The position numbers and the translations under genes were made by a program. Shown piece after piece: positions 44,790 to 55,623 of a stretch of DNA of 64,000 nt. This stretch comes from Pseudomonas sp. ADAK13. Its GTDB lineage: Bacteria; Pseudomonadota; Gammaproteobacteria; Pseudomonadales; Pseudomonadaceae. Position 1 is the stretch's first letter, and each line of letters begins with the position of its first letter. The stretch spans positions 4,526,001 to 4,590,000 of the forward strand of contig NZ_CP052860.1 of NCBI RefSeq assembly GCF_012935715.1, in the 5' to 3' direction. Below the pieces are notes generated by a model. The model worked only from the letters and a program-made list of their open reading frames with translations. It was not told where the DNA came from and did no database searches.

Positions 44790-45449
44790 CTACAGGAACA
44801 GGCTGCCCACCAGCTCCGTACGGCTGCTGACGCCGGTCTTGCGAAACAGGTTGATCAGGTGGGTCTTGACGGTCGGCAGGCCGACTTCAAGCTCCCGGGC
44901 CAGCTGTTTGTTGCTGGCGCCCTGGCGGAGTAAAAGAGCGATCTGGCGCTCCTTGGGTGTCAGCCCGGCCAGTGCATCCTCAGCGGGCTGCATGTTGGCG
45001 ACGGCCAGTTGCAGCAAGGTTTGCAGGGCATTCAGTTGGGTCAACTGCTCGCCGGTGAACGCGCCCTGGTCGGCGGTGCGCAGCAGCGAGATCGCCGCCT
45101 GGGGCTGGCCGCCGCGCTGGGCGAAAATTTCCACCACGTCGACCACGCCGTATCGCCTCAAAAAATCCCCATACCGCCGGGTATCCCGCGCCGGCTGGCG
45201 GGCCATGGCAAGGCCCAGTGGCACTACTGCGAGTCCACTGGACAAGCAGTTGCGCGGTTGAAGGGGATCGAAGTGGCGGTAGTTGTCGAGGTAGTCGCGG
45301 TGCATCTCGCCGCTCATGCCGTGCAGCTGGAAATCCCGCGCTTGCAGGTGGCGGTCGACACAATAGAACGCGGCCTGGCTGACCGGAATCAATCGGGTAA
45401 AAGCCTGCAGGCACTGGCCGGCGACTTCGTGGGCGGGGAGGGTGTGCAT
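44790..45449 (-). CDS. LuxR-family transcriptional regulator
   Basis: 219 aa. The C-terminal 65 residues are a LuxR/FixJ helix-turn-helix (LTPKERQIALLLRQGASNKQ ... TVKTHLINLFRKTG). The N-terminal part looks like a degenerate GAF-type sensor and has no receiver-domain aspartates. ATG 45449 starts MHTLPAHEV after GGCGCAGGTGCCCC, a weak site. It precedes the MoaF-SDR-SDR genes by 85 bp on the same strand and probably controls them. Confidence 0.87.
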   Translation of the reverse strand: MHTLPAHEVAGQCLQAFTRLIPVSQAAFYCVDRHLQARDFQLHGMSGEMHRDYLDNYRHFDPLQPRNCLSSGLAVVPLGLAMARQPARDTRRYGDFLRRYGVVDVVEIFAQRGGQPQAAISLLRTADQGAFTGEQLTQLNALQTLLQLAVANMQPAEDALAGLTPKERQIALLLRQGASNKQLARELEVGLPTVKTHLINLFRKTGVSSRTELVGSLFL

Positions 45450-45499
45450 GGGGGCACCTGCGCCATAGGGCTGCCGGCGGGGGCCGGCAGCCGGGGCTG

Positions 45500-45865
45500 T
45501 CACACCACGGCGAAGTAGTGTTTGACGAAACTTTCGCTGACCACTTCCCACAGCACGGGCGTGCCCTTGGTCACGAACCAGCTGTCACCGGCCTTGTAGC
45601 GGGTGCTCTGGCCGGTGGACTCGTCGGTGAGTACCACCTCGCCAGTGACCACGGTGGCCTGTTCGGCAAACGGGTAGACCATGCGGAACTTGCCTTGGGT
45701 GGTGCCGAAATACGCGCTGCTGACCGGGTCGGTCGGGGCGCCGAAGGTCATTTTGCCGAAGGCCCGGACTTCGCCTTCGAGGATGGTCGAACCGAGGTCG
45801 GCGACGGTGCCCCAGGCGTCGAGTTCCGACAGCTGGATGTCTTTCTTGAGGGTAACGAGGGTCAT
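45500..45865 (-). CDS. Cupin-domain protein (DUF861/EutQ-like)
   Basis: 121 aa single cupin, with the second beta motif in GDSWFVTKGTPVLWEV. It belongs to the DUF861/cupin_3 group, often next to PuuB-like oxidases. A metal-binding or ligand-binding role is possible; only some of the usual His ligands are present, so catalysis is uncertain. The gene has a strong AGGAGCAACTGCC site. It sits between the FAD oxidase and the LuxR regulator on the same strand. Confidence 0.86.
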   Translation of the reverse strand: MTLVTLKKDIQLSELDAWGTVADLGSTILEGEVRAFGKMTFGAPTDPVSSAYFGTTQGKFRMVYPFAEQATVVTGEVVLTDESTGQSTRYKAGDSWFVTKGTPVLWEVVSESFVKHYFAVV

Positions 45866-45944
45866 GGCAGTTGCTCCTGATGAGAAAAAATAGGCGGCAA
45901 TGTGGGCGCTGGCGTCCTGGATGAACGCGGCGCCCTCGGGTTTT

Positions 45945-45967
45945 TCGCGAGCAAGCTCGCTCCTACA
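45945..45967. repeat. Single REP palindrome
   Basis: GCGAGCAAGCTCGC (45947-45960) followed by TCCTACAGG, a solitary REP in the 110-bp gap between the cupin and FAD-oxidase genes. Confidence 0.75.
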
Positions 45968-45975
45968 GGTGTGTG

Positions 45976-47274
45976 TCAGCGGCGGCCGTTCCAGTAACCG
46001 GAAAGCTGGTGCCAGGACTTGCCGGCGGTGAGCAGCAGCGGGCGGATCGTGTCTTTGCCGATGATGGTCGGGCGATGGATCGAGCTGACCAGGTCATACC
46101 GCGCCGAGCCTTCGCTCATGCCCTCGGCCAGCACCTTGCAGATGATGTGGCTCGGGGTCACGCCGAAGCCTGAATAGCCCTGCACATAAAACGCGTTGCT
46201 GCGCCCGGGCAGGGTGCCGATCTGCGGGAACAGGTTCGGGCTGCAGGCCATCGGGCCGCCCCAGGCCAGGTCGATTTTCACGTCCTTGAGGTACGGGAAA
46301 ATCTTCAGCATCAAGTTGCGGTTCCAGGCTTTCAAATCGCCGGGAATGTGCTCCACCAACGGCGTGGCGGCACCGAACAGCAGGCGGTTTTCGTTGGTGA
46401 CACGGTAGTAGTCGATCACCGGGCGAATGTCGCTGTAGGCCCCGCGAATCGGGCTGATGCGGTTGATCAGCTCTTCAGGCAATGGCTCGGTCATCATCTG
46501 GAACGCATAGGTGTTGATGGTCGATCGGTGCAGTTCCGGTTCCAGCTTGTTGAGGAAACTGTCGCAGGCCCACAGCAGTTTGCTGGCCTTGACCGAACCG
46601 CGCCCGGTGCGCACGGTGATGCGTTCGCCGTAGCTGACTTCCAGCGCCGGGCTGTTCTCGAAAATCCGCACGCCGTAGCCGGCCAGGGCCTTGGCTTCGC
46701 CCAATAGCAGGTTCAACGAGTGCACATGCCCGCCGCCCATGTGCAGCAGGGCGCTGCTGTAGGCGTCGGAGCCGATGATCTGCTTCACGTCGGAGCCGCC
46801 GAGGAAGCGGATTTCATGTTGGGTGTTGATGGACTTGAAGTCTTTTTCCCAGGCGCGCAGGGTCTTTTCCTGGCGGGCGTTGAAGCCCATGTAGCCGTAG
46901 CCGTGGCAGAAATCGGCATCGATGTCGTACCTGGCGATGCGGTTCTTGATGATGTCGGCGCCCAGGTCGCTGATCTCGAAGATCTGGCGCAGGCCGTCTT
47001 CACCCACGTCCTTCTTGATCTTTTCCAGGTCGTGACCGATGCCGGCCATGATCTGCCCACCGTTGCGCCCGGTGCCGCCAAAACCCAGGTAACGCGCTTC
47101 CAGCACGACGATGTTGGTGATGCCTTTTTCGGCGAGTTCCAGGGCGGTGTTGATCCCGGAAAAGCCGCCCCCGATGATCACCACGTCGGCTTCCACGTCC
47201 TGTTCCAGGGTTGGGAAGCTGAGGTTGTATTTTTTGGTCGCCGTGTAATAGGTCGGCGTTTCGATATTGATCAT
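45976..47274 (-). CDS. FAD-dependent amine/amino-acid oxidase, PuuB/DAO family
   Basis: 432 aa. The N-terminal dinucleotide fold reads ADVVIIGGGFSGINTALELA near residues 30-50, then EARYLGFGGTGRNGGQI, the PuuB/OrdL signature; the C-terminal FYVQGYSGFGVTPSH closes the FAD site. It would oxidise an amine to aldehyde and ammonia/amine with H2O2 or another acceptor. ATG 47274 starts MINIETPTYY. It is divergent from an HpaR-like regulator (47470). With feaB, this enzyme could supply the missing first step of aromatic-amine breakdown, as no TynA-type copper oxidase is present; this is inference. Confidence 0.88.
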   Translation of the reverse strand: MINIETPTYYTATKKYNLSFPTLEQDVEADVVIIGGGFSGINTALELAEKGITNIVVLEARYLGFGGTGRNGGQIMAGIGHDLEKIKKDVGEDGLRQIFEISDLGADIIKNRIARYDIDADFCHGYGYMGFNARQEKTLRAWEKDFKSINTQHEIRFLGGSDVKQIIGSDAYSSALLHMGGGHVHSLNLLLGEAKALAGYGVRIFENSPALEVSYGERITVRTGRGSVKASKLLWACDSFLNKLEPELHRSTINTYAFQMMTEPLPEELINRISPIRGAYSDIRPVIDYYRVTNENRLLFGAATPLVEHIPGDLKAWNRNLMLKIFPYLKDVKIDLAWGGPMACSPNLFPQIGTLPGRSNAFYVQGYSGFGVTPSHIICKVLAEGMSEGSARYDLVSSIHRPTIIGKDTIRPLLLTAGKSWHQLSGYWNGRR

Positions 47275-47429
47275 TGCGCTGCCTGACAGTGAAGAGCTAA
47301 TGAGTGTATTAAGGGCGCTGGCACGCTGGATGTCTTGATTCTGTGTGCCGCAGGTTTTGATCCTGCGCGCCAGAGCCCTCGCCGGCTTCACAAGTTATAG
47401 CGTGAGGCGGGGAGGAGAGTGTTAGAGTT

Positions 47430-47447
47430 TCGTTAAAACATTAACTA
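47430..47447. promoter_or_regulatory. HpaR-type operator TCGTT-N6-TTAAC, site 1
   Basis: TCGTTAAAACATTAACTA, an inverted GTTAA/TTAAC core 23 bp before the MarR start, between the divergent oxidase and MarR genes. The same motif occurs at 55532 and 57911. Confidence 0.6.
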
Positions 47448-47469
47448 AATCTATCGTGACCCTGAGCCT

Positions 47470-47892
47470 ATGTTGAAACCCAGACAATCCCTGACCTTGA
47501 CCCTGTTGCAGGCCCGTGAAGCGGCCATGAGTTTTTTTCGGCCTTCGCTGAATGAACATGGGCTGACCGAGCAGCAATGGCGGGTTATCCGAATTCTCAG
47601 CCAGCATGACGAGCTGGAGATTTACCAATTGGCCGAACTGGCGTGCATTCTCAAGCCGAGCATGACCGGCGTGCTGGTGCGCATGGAGGCGGCGGGGATG
47701 GTGCACCGGCGCAAGGCCGAGCAGGATCAGCGGCGGGTGCTGGTGACGCTGGCGGAGAAGGGCAAGGCCAGTTTCGAGTCGATGAGCCAGTGCATGGAAG
47801 AGAATTACCAGCGCTTGCAGGGGCAGTTTGGGGAGGAGAAGTTGCAGGTGTTGCTGGGGTTGCTGGATGAGTTGAAGACCATCAAGCGTTGA
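47470..47892 (+). CDS. MarR-family repressor, HpaR paralogue 1
   Basis: 140 aa with the HpaR signature LTLTLLQAREAAM-FFRP-LNEH-LTEQQWRVIRIL and the winged-helix wing RRKAEQDQRRVLVTL. It represses until an aromatic acid (4-HPA, 3-HPA or homoprotocatechuate in E. coli) binds. It lies between hpaI (convergent) and the FAD oxidase (divergent), so it may control the oxidase-cupin group as well as itself. A second, equally HpaR-like gene is at 58007; which one is the true hpaR cannot be decided from sequence alone. The ribosome site is weak. Confidence 0.9.
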   Translation: MLKPRQSLTLTLLQAREAAMSFFRPSLNEHGLTEQQWRVIRILSQHDELEIYQLAELACILKPSMTGVLVRMEAAGMVHRRKAEQDQRRVLVTLAEKGKASFESMSQCMEENYQRLQGQFGEEKLQVLLGLLDELKTIKR

Positions 47893-47923
47893 ATCACGGT
47901 AGATGAGTAACAGGTGATCAAAA

Positions 47924-48010
47924 TGTGGGAGCTGGCTTGCCTGCGATGCAGGCGCCTCGATCCTTCGGGTACACCAAGGTGATGCTATCGCAGGCAAGCC
48001 AGCTCCCACA
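47924..48010. repeat. REPIN
   Basis: TGTGGGAGCTGGCTTGCCTG and its inverse, about 40 bp apart. It lies between the convergent MarR and hpaI genes. Confidence 0.92.
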
Positions 48011-48034
48011 GTTGATCTCTGTTGTTTGACGGGG

Positions 48035-48835
48035 TTAGTACACGCCCCCGGTAATGGCCGGTGCTGCGGTGTCTTTGAACTTCGCAGCCAGCCCCTGCAA
48101 CCCGCGCATCAACACCGTCGTATCCACACCCACCGCCACAAACGCCGCCCCCAGTTCGATATACCGCCGCGCCAGCTTCTCATCCGCACTCAAGATTCCT
48201 GCCGCCTTGCCGGCTTTTTGAATCCGGACGATGGCGTCTTCAATCGCCGCCTGCACCTCGGGATGCCCGGGATTGCCCCGATGCCCCATGGCCGCACTCA
48301 AATCCGCCGGCCCGATAAATACCCCGTCGACGCCTTCAACCGCCGCAATCGCGTCCAGATTCTCCAGGCCTTCACGGTTCTCGATCTGCACCAGCAGGCA
48401 CATCTGCGCATCGGCCTCGTCCAGGTAACCGGGAATGCTGTTCCAGCGCGACGCCCGCGCCAGCGCACTGCCCACGCCGCGTATGCCCTGGGGCGGATAA
48501 CGCATCGCCCGCACCAGCTGCCGGGCCTGTTCAGCCGTCTCCACCATCGGCACCAACAGCGTCTGCACACCAATATCCAGCACCTGCTTGATCAACGCGG
48601 TGTCGCCGATCACCGGGCGAATCACCGGCTGGCTGTCGTACGGCGCTACGGCCTGCAACTGGCCGAGCATGCCGCGCAGGTCATTCGGTGCGTGCTCGCC
48701 GTCGATCAGCAGCCAGTCGAACCCGGCATTCGCCGCCAGCTCGGCGCAGTAGGCGTCGGCCAGGCCGAGCCATAGGCCGATCTGGGTTTCGCCACGTTGC
48801 AGGCGCTGCTTGAAGCGGTTGATGGGCATGTCCAT
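48035..48835 (-). CDS. hpaI: 4-hydroxy-2-oxoheptane-1,7-dioate aldolase
   Basis: 266 aa class II aldolase, last step of the homoprotocatechuate pathway, yielding pyruvate and succinate semialdehyde. It matches Hpa[30 protein letters not shown] with the base-supporting residues, the metal ligands in VQIENREG and [15 protein letters not shown] 48835 follows GGAGGACTGTTC; ATG 48829 is the alternative. It is the last gene of the hpaG1-to-hpaI operon. Confidence 0.95.
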   Translation of the reverse strand: MDMPINRFKQRLQRGETQIGLWLGLADAYCAELAANAGFDWLLIDGEHAPNDLRGMLGQLQAVAPYDSQPVIRPVIGDTALIKQVLDIGVQTLLVPMVETAEQARQLVRAMRYPPQGIRGVGSALARASRWNSIPGYLDEADAQMCLLVQIENREGLENLDAIAAVEGVDGVFIGPADLSAAMGHRGNPGHPEVQAAIEDAIVRIQKAGKAAGILSADEKLARRYIELGAAFVAVGVDTTVLMRGLQGLAAKFKDTAAPAITGGVY

Positions 48836-48851
48836 GAACAGTCCTCCAGGG

Positions 48852-49655
48852 TCAGACAAAGCGGCAGGAGATGGAGCCCAGCATGTCGTAGTCGACATGG
48901 AAGGTGTCACCCGGATTCGCCGCCACCGGGCGGGTAAAAGAGCCGCCGAGAATGATCTGGCCGGGTTGCAAGGTGACGTCGTAGGGCGCCAGTTTGTTCG
49001 CCAGCCAGGCCACGCCCTTGGCCGGGTGGTTGAGCACGGCGGCCGACACCCCGGACTCCTCGATCACCCCGTTGCGGTACAACACCGCCGGCACCTTGCG
49101 CAGGTCGATCTCGGTCGGGCGCACGGCGCGGCCACCCATCACCACGCCGGCGTTGGCGGCGTTGTCGGAAATGGTGTCGAACACCTTGCGGGTGGCGTTG
49201 GTGTGCGGGTCGATCTGCTGGATGCGGGCGTCGATGATTTCCAGCGCCGGGATCACCCATTCAGTGGCATCGAGCACGTCGAAAATCGTGCAGTTCGGGC
49301 CCTTGAGCGGCTTGCCGAGGATGAACGCCAGTTCCACTTCCACCCGTGGGACGATGAAGCGCTCGAACGGAATATCGGTGCCTTCATCGAAGAGCATGTC
49401 ATCGAGCAGCGCGCCGTAATCCGGCTCGGTGATGTTCGACGACACCTGCATGGCCCGGGAGGTCAGGCCGATCTTGTGCCCGACCAGCTTGCGCCCGTCC
49501 TTGATTTTCTGTGCCACCCAGGCGCGCTGGATGGCATAGGCGTCGTCGATAGTGATGTTGGGGTGGTCCAGGGAAAACTGGCGCACCTGCTCACGGGAGC
49601 GCTCGGCCTGGTCGAGGCGGGCGGCGGCTTGCTGGATTTGGGCTTGATCAAGCAT
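48852..49655 (-). CDS. hpaH: 2-oxo-hept-4-ene-1,7-dioate hydratase
   Basis: 267 aa, the same length as E. coli HpaH. It hydrates 2-oxohept-4-ene-1,7-dioate using Mg. The visible blocks are [27 protein letters not shown] with the metal-binding Glu pair, and the C-terminal [15 protein letters not shown]. It lies 17 bp upstream of hpaI and 11 bp after hpaX. Confidence 0.95.
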   Translation of the reverse strand: MLDQAQIQQAAARLDQAERSREQVRQFSLDHPNITIDDAYAIQRAWVAQKIKDGRKLVGHKIGLTSRAMQVSSNITEPDYGALLDDMLFDEGTDIPFERFIVPRVEVELAFILGKPLKGPNCTIFDVLDATEWVIPALEIIDARIQQIDPHTNATRKVFDTISDNAANAGVVMGGRAVRPTEIDLRKVPAVLYRNGVIEESGVSAAVLNHPAKGVAWLANKLAPYDVTLQPGQIILGGSFTRPVAANPGDTFHVDYDMLGSISCRFV

Positions 49656-49665
49656 GACAAACTCT

Positions 49666-50970
49666 CTACTGGGGATTGACGATGGCCGCATGGGTGCGCA
49701 GCACCAGCAGGCCGCCGAGGGCGATAAGCAGCGCCAGCACGTACAGGGCCAGGCTCGCGCTTTGGGTGGTGTCGCGCATCCAGCCGATCAGGTACGGCGC
49801 GAGGAACGACGCGATGCTGCCGAACGAGCTGATCAGCGCGATGCCGGCCGCCTGGGTGCTGTTGGACAGGAACGCCGGCGGCAGTTGCCAGAACATCGGC
49901 AGTGCGGCGCTGGCGCCCATACCGGCCAGGATCAGGCCGCCGAGCACCAGGGTCGGGTTGGTGGGCGAAAGCCCGGCGACGGCGATACCGATGGCCGACA
50001 TCAACAGCGGTACGCACAGGTGCCAGCGGCGCTCGCGGTTGCGGTCCGATGAGCGCCCGCAGCCGATCATGAAGAAGCATCCGGCCAGGTACGGCACGGC
50101 ACTCAGCAGGCCCACCTGGCTGTCGCGGCCGATGCCGGCGCCGTGGATCAGGGTGGGCATCCAGAACGCCAGGGTGTTCACCGCCAGCATCACCGCGAAG
50201 TACACCGCCACCAGCAGCCACACCTGCGGGTCACGCAGGATGCCGCCAAAGGAGGTGATGGATTTGCGTTGTTCTTCAGTGCTCAGTTGCTCGCGCAGTT
50301 GTTGCTTTTGCGCGGGCGCCAGCCACTTCACGGTTTCGAAGCTGTCGGGCAGGTATTTCAGGACGACCAAGCCGAGCAGTACCACCGGCGCGCCTTCGAT
50401 CAGGAACATCCACTGCCAGCCGCGCAGCCCGCCGAAATCATGGAAGTTCTCCAGGATTGCACCGGACAACGGGCCGCCGACCACACCGGCCATGGGCACC
50501 GCAATCGCAAACAGCGCGGTGACTTGCGCCCGGCGTCGGGCCGGGTACCAGCGGTTGAGAAACACCAGGATCCCCGGGAAGAACCCGGCCTCGGCCACCC
50601 CCAGCAAAAAGCGCAGCACGTAGAAACCGGTGGAGCTTTCGATCCACAGCATGCTGGTGGACAGCACGCCCCAGACCACCATCAGGCAGGCGATCCAGCG
50701 CCGTGGGCCGACCCGGTCCAGGGCCATGTTGCTCGGCACGCCGAACAGCGCGTAGGCGATGAAAAACAGGCCGGCCCCGAGGCCGTACACCGTGTCGCTG
50801 AAATGCAGGTCGGTACTCATCTGCATCTTGGCGAAGCCGATGTTGATCCGGTCCAGGTGGGCAAACAGGTAACAGATCAGCAGCAACGGCATCAGTCGCC
50901 AGGTGACGATGCTGTGGGTGCGCTGATGTTCGATCAGGGTGGTGCTGTCGGCGGTATTGGCTGTGCTCAT
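49666..50970 (-). CDS. hpaX: 4-hydroxyphenylacetate MFS permease
   Basis: 434 aa, 12 membrane segments, anion:cation symporter family of the MFS (HpaX/PhtH type). It shows [20 protein letters not shown] in helix 1 and the motif-A loop [19 protein letters not shown]. It imports 4-HPA or a related aromatic acid. Its position inside the operon between hpaF and hpaH supports the assignment. Confidence 0.92.
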   Translation of the reverse strand: MSTANTADSTTLIEHQRTHSIVTWRLMPLLLICYLFAHLDRINIGFAKMQMSTDLHFSDTVYGLGAGLFFIAYALFGVPSNMALDRVGPRRWIACLMVVWGVLSTSMLWIESSTGFYVLRFLLGVAEAGFFPGILVFLNRWYPARRRAQVTALFAIAVPMAGVVGGPLSGAILENFHDFGGLRGWQWMFLIEGAPVVLLGLVVLKYLPDSFETVKWLAPAQKQQLREQLSTEEQRKSITSFGGILRDPQVWLLVAVYFAVMLAVNTLAFWMPTLIHGAGIGRDSQVGLLSAVPYLAGCFFMIGCGRSSDRNRERRWHLCVPLLMSAIGIAVAGLSPTNPTLVLGGLILAGMGASAALPMFWQLPPAFLSNSTQAAGIALISSFGSIASFLAPYLIGWMRDTTQSASLALYVLALLIALGGLLVLRTHAAIVNPQ

Positions 50971-51019
50971 GATGTTGTTCTTTTTGGTTTGAGTGCCATG
51001 GGCGGAAAGCGGGCTGTGC

Positions 51020-51412
51020 TCAGCCCGCCTGGTTCTTCAGGAATGCGTGCACGTTGTTCTGCTTGAAATTCAGCTCGGGGTGCAGCTCGATCATCTCGAA
51101 CGACAGCGCCAGCAGCCGTTGGGACTGCAGCTCGGCGAAGTGCTCGGTGATGACCTTGAACAGCGCTTCGGCTACCGTCTTGCGGGTTTCCAGGTCCCGC
51201 CCGTGGCCGACCTTGAGGGTCATGTGGACGAAGGCGTAGTCATGCTTGCCGTCGGCCATGCGCCAGGTGTCCAGGCGCACCCCGCGACTGCGAATGCCTC
51301 CCAGGGGAAACACGCCGCTGGCCCCCAGCACGGCGTGAACCTGTTCGAACAGGGCCGGCAGGTTGGCTTGCTGCTCAATGTTGTCGGTGTATTCGGCGAT
51401 GAAGTGCGGCAT
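51020..51412 (-). CDS. hpaF: 5-carboxymethyl-2-hydroxymuconate delta-isomerase
   Basis: 130 aa tautomerase-fold enzyme. The catalytic Pro2 follows the initiator Met (MPHFIAEYTDNIEQ), as in CHMI of E. coli (126 aa). It isomerises the ring-cleavage-derived triacid. It is separated from hpaD upstream by a REPIN-containing gap. Confidence 0.95.
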   Translation of the reverse strand: MPHFIAEYTDNIEQQANLPALFEQVHAVLGASGVFPLGGIRSRGVRLDTWRMADGKHDYAFVHMTLKVGHGRDLETRKTVAEALFKVITEHFAELQSQRLLALSFEMIELHPELNFKQNNVHAFLKNQAG

Positions 51413-51449
51413 GTGCGTCTCCTCTCAGGGTGAGGTGCAGCGAGTTTCT

Positions 51450-51536
51450 TGTGGGAGCTGGCTTGCCTGCGATGGCATCAACTCGATGAGACAGTTACAC
51501 CGAGGTGCGTGCATCGCAGGCAAGCCAGCTCCCACA
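51450..51536. repeat. REPIN inside the hpa operon, between hpaD and hpaF
   Basis: Inverted copies of TGTGGGAGCTGGCTTGCCTG in the 141-bp hpaD-hpaF gap. Confidence 0.92.
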
Positions 51537-51553
51537 TTGATCCTCACCAAGGC

Positions 51554-52411
51554 TCATAATGGGAAAACGGCATTGATCTGCCCGGTGCCCGAGCTGCCGA
51601 ATGGCGGGGTGATGATCTCGGCCGGCTGGTTGTAGTCCGGCCCGCCCAGCAGTCCCAGGAGCATCGCGGTGTCGTGCATCTTGCCTTCGCCAAAGCAGTG
51701 CTCGGCGTAGTCCGGCAGCATCGCGCAGAACTCCTTGAAGCGGCCTTGCTTCCACATTTCAACCACGTGCAGGTCCATCTGCTTGTCGAATTCACGGGTC
51801 CAGTTGTGGATGTTGGCTTCGGCTTCGCGGTCGTCCGAAAAGCGGTGGGAGAGGGAGCCCGAAGCCAGCACCAGGACTTTGCGGTCGCTCTTCTCGATGG
51901 CCCGGCGCACGGCGGCGCCAAACGCGAAGCTGTCTTCCAGGCGGTGCCAGGCGCACCACGCGGCAATCGAAATCACGTCGAACTTCTGCGCGTCCGGTAC
52001 GCCCATGTGCATGTAGCGCATCGGTACCAGGGTGCCGTATTCCAGTTCCAGGCTCGGGATGTTGTGGGCCATGGTGCGCACACCGGCCAGGTTGGCCTCG
52101 GCGGCGATCAACTCGCCCAGCTCGGGGCAGCCCGGGTATTCGTACTCCATGTTCTTGATGAAGTGCGGCAGCTCGTTGCTGGTGTAGGTGCCCTTGAAGT
52201 GCTCGCCGCAGTTGACGTGATACCCGCTGTTGACCAGCCAATGCACGTCGAACACCACGGCGGTGTCGGCCCCCAGTTCACGGGCGCGCCGCCCGATTTC
52301 CTTGTGCCCGGCGATGGCTGCTTCACGGCAACCGTGGTGCTTGCCGGGCAGTTCCGACAGGTACATCGAGGGAACGTGGCAGATCTTTGCTGCCAGGACG
52401 ACTTCGCCCAT
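51554..52411 (-). CDS. hpaD: 3,4-dihydroxyphenylacetate 2,3-dioxygenase
   Basis: 285 aa extradiol ring-cleavage dioxygenase of the LigB-like (type III) superfamily, the length of E. coli HpaD (283). It opens homoprotocatechuate with non-haem Fe(II). The visible blocks are KICHVPSMYLSELPGKHHG with a metal-site His, VVFDVHWLVNSGYHVNC, and LASGSLSHRF. ATG 52411 is chosen because AGGAG is 7 nt upstream; the ATG three bases earlier gives no better spacing. It is flanked by two REPINs. Confidence 0.95.
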   Translation of the reverse strand: MGEVVLAAKICHVPSMYLSELPGKHHGCREAAIAGHKEIGRRARELGADTAVVFDVHWLVNSGYHVNCGEHFKGTYTSNELPHFIKNMEYEYPGCPELGELIAAEANLAGVRTMAHNIPSLELEYGTLVPMRYMHMGVPDAQKFDVISIAAWCAWHRLEDSFAFGAAVRRAIEKSDRKVLVLASGSLSHRFSDDREAEANIHNWTREFDKQMDLHVVEMWKQGRFKEFCAMLPDYAEHCFGEGKMHDTAMLLGLLGGPDYNQPAEIITPPFGSSGTGQINAVFPL

Positions 52412-52466
52412 GATGATTCTCCTGAATAATTGTTTTTGTCTTGGAAGCGTGTTGTCAAAGATCAAA

Positions 52467-52573
52467 TGTGGGAGCTGTCGAGCCCCGGCGAGGCTGCGAT
52501 GGGATCACCGCGCTGTCTCCGGCAGACCGCAGCGCTTGCATCGCAGCCTCGCCAAAGCTCGACAGCTCCCACA
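52467..52573. repeat. REPIN inside the hpa operon, between hpaE and hpaD
   Basis: Inverted arms starting TGTGGGAGCTGTCGAGCCCC, the same type as 23545-23654, in the 170-bp hpaE-hpaD gap. Confidence 0.92.
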
Positions 52574-52581
52574 GGGATCAC

Positions 52582-54047
<1,466 letters not shown>

Positions 54048-54051
<4 letters not shown>

Positions 54052-54818
54052 GCCTCTTGACCGGCGGCAAAAAAGTCCGCCTCGCTGACAATTCGATTGA
54101 CCAGGCGACCAACGCCTTCCACTTCCACGACCACTTCATCCCCCGGCACCACATCGGCCAGGCCTTCGGGCGTGCCGGTGGCGATCATGTCGCCGGGTTG
54201 CAGGGTCATGAAGCTGGACAGGTATTCGATCAAATACGGGATGTCGAAAATCATGTCTTTCGTGCTGCCTTCCTGGCGCAGTTCACCGTTGATCCAGGTG
54301 CGCAGCTTCAGGTTGCTCGGGTCGGGCACGTCGGCGACATCCACGATCCACGGGCCTACCGGCGTGGTGGCGTCACGGTTTTTTACCCGCAGGTTGGGGC
54401 GGTAGTAGTTTTCCAGGTAGTCGCGGATCGCGTAGTCGTTGCACACCGTGTAGCCGGCCAGATACTCCAGGGCGTTCTCGCGTTTGACGTTGCGCGCCGG
54501 CTTGCCGATGACCGCCACCAGCTCGCACTCGTAGTGCATGTAGGCGACGTTGTCCGGGCGCCAGGTCACCTGGTTGTGGCCGGTGTAGGTGCCGGGGGAC
54601 TTGATGAAGGCGAGCGGTTCGGTGGGCGGCTTGAAGGCCAGTTCGGCGGCGTGGTCGGCGTAGTTCAGGCCGAGGGCGAACATGCTGCCGGTGGCCGGTG
54701 GCAGCCACTCGACCTGGTCTTCGGCCAACAGGCGACCGTCGGCCAGGCGCACGGCGTTTTCAGCTTCGACCAGCACCTGGTGGGCTTCACCTTCAAAGCG
54801 AATACGGGCGTGTTTCAT
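54048..54818 (-). CDS. hpaG2: HpaG2: decarboxylase/isomerase subunit
   Basis: 256 aa fumarylacetoacetate-hydrolase-fold protein. E. coli HpaG (429 aa) is a two-domain isomerase/decarboxylase; here the halves are separate genes, and this is the C-terminal-type half. It shows ALGLNYADHAAE, FIKSPGTYTGH and the metal-binding YECELVAVIGK (Glu-x-Glu type). It decarboxylates 5-oxopent-3-ene-1,2,5-tricarboxylate. Both ends overlap neighbours by 4 bp. Confidence 0.93.
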
Positions 54819-55480
54819 GACAGCTCCTCTGCCTTGATGTGGTTGACCAGGCGGCCCAGGCCGCTGATCTCGACTTCAACCGTGTCGCCGGGTTGCACAT
54901 CCACCCGGCCTTCGGGCGTGCCGGTGATCAGCACATCGCCTTCGTGCAGGGTCATGAATTCGCTGATCTCGGCGATCAACTGCGGGATGCTGCGCACGAA
55001 ATTGGCGGTGGAGTTTTGCTGGCGCAGCTCACCGTTGACGAACAGCTTCACGCTCAATTGGTGCGGGTTGGCGACCTGGTCACGGGCCATCAGCTCCGGG
55101 CCCACTGCGCAGAAACCGTCCCGGCATTTGGCCTTCACCGCCGGGCGGTAGTAGCTGTCTTCCGGCAGGCTGAACTCGTTGACGATGGTGTAGCCCGCCA
55201 CATGTTCCAGGGCGTTTTCGACGCTGACCCGGCTGGCGCTCTTGCCAATCACCACCCCGAGGGCCGGGCCTGGTTGCAGCCGTTCACCCTGAGGGTGCAG
55301 CACCACGCCGTCGTGGTGGTTGCGGGTGTTGGGCGTCTTGATGAACAGCACCGGCTTGACCGGTGGTTTCTGGTAAGGCGCTTGTTCGAATTCGGCGAGA
55401 CGTTGGTTCAGCAACCCCTGGTAGTTCAGCGCAACGCCGAACAGGGTGCCGTTCGCAACATCGTGCAGGGCACGGCTCAT
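54815..55480 (-). CDS. hpaG1: HpaG1: isomerase/decarboxylase subunit
   Basis: 221 aa, the N-terminal-type half of HpaG, same fold as HpaG2 (GVALNYQGLLNQ, FIKTPNTRNHH, GVVIGKSASRV). It is the first gene of the hpa operon and reads divergently from hpaA; the 143-bp gap holds a TCGTT-N6-TTAAC operator. In this half the Glu-x-Glu metal motif of HpaG2 is replaced (PGPALGVVIGK), so it may be the structural or isomerase partner. Confidence 0.93.
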   Translation of the reverse strand: MSRALHDVANGTLFGVALNYQGLLNQRLAEFEQAPYQKPPVKPVLFIKTPNTRNHHDGVVLHPQGERLQPGPALGVVIGKSASRVSVENALEHVAGYTIVNEFSLPEDSYYRPAVKAKCRDGFCAVGPELMARDQVANPHQLSVKLFVNGELRQQNSTANFVRSIPQLIAEISEFMTLHEGDVLITGTPEGRVDVQPGDTVEVEISGLGRLVNHIKAEELS

Positions 55481-55531
55481 GCTTTTCTCCTGGCAGTGGC
55501 GGGGCAGATTGGGGTCTGCTTCGCGAGATAT

Positions 55532-55549
55532 TCGTTAACCTGTTAACGT
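55532..55549. promoter_or_regulatory. HpaR-type operator TCGTT-N6-TTAAC, site 2
   Basis: TCGTTAACCTGTTAACGT between divergent hpaG1 and hpaA, followed by a further GTTAAC at 55562-55567. Confidence 0.65.
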
Positions 55550-55623
55550 TATAATTAAGATGTTAACTATCGTCAAGCGTGGCAATATTTCAGGGCAGTC
55601 AAAACAACAAAGAGAATGCAGCG

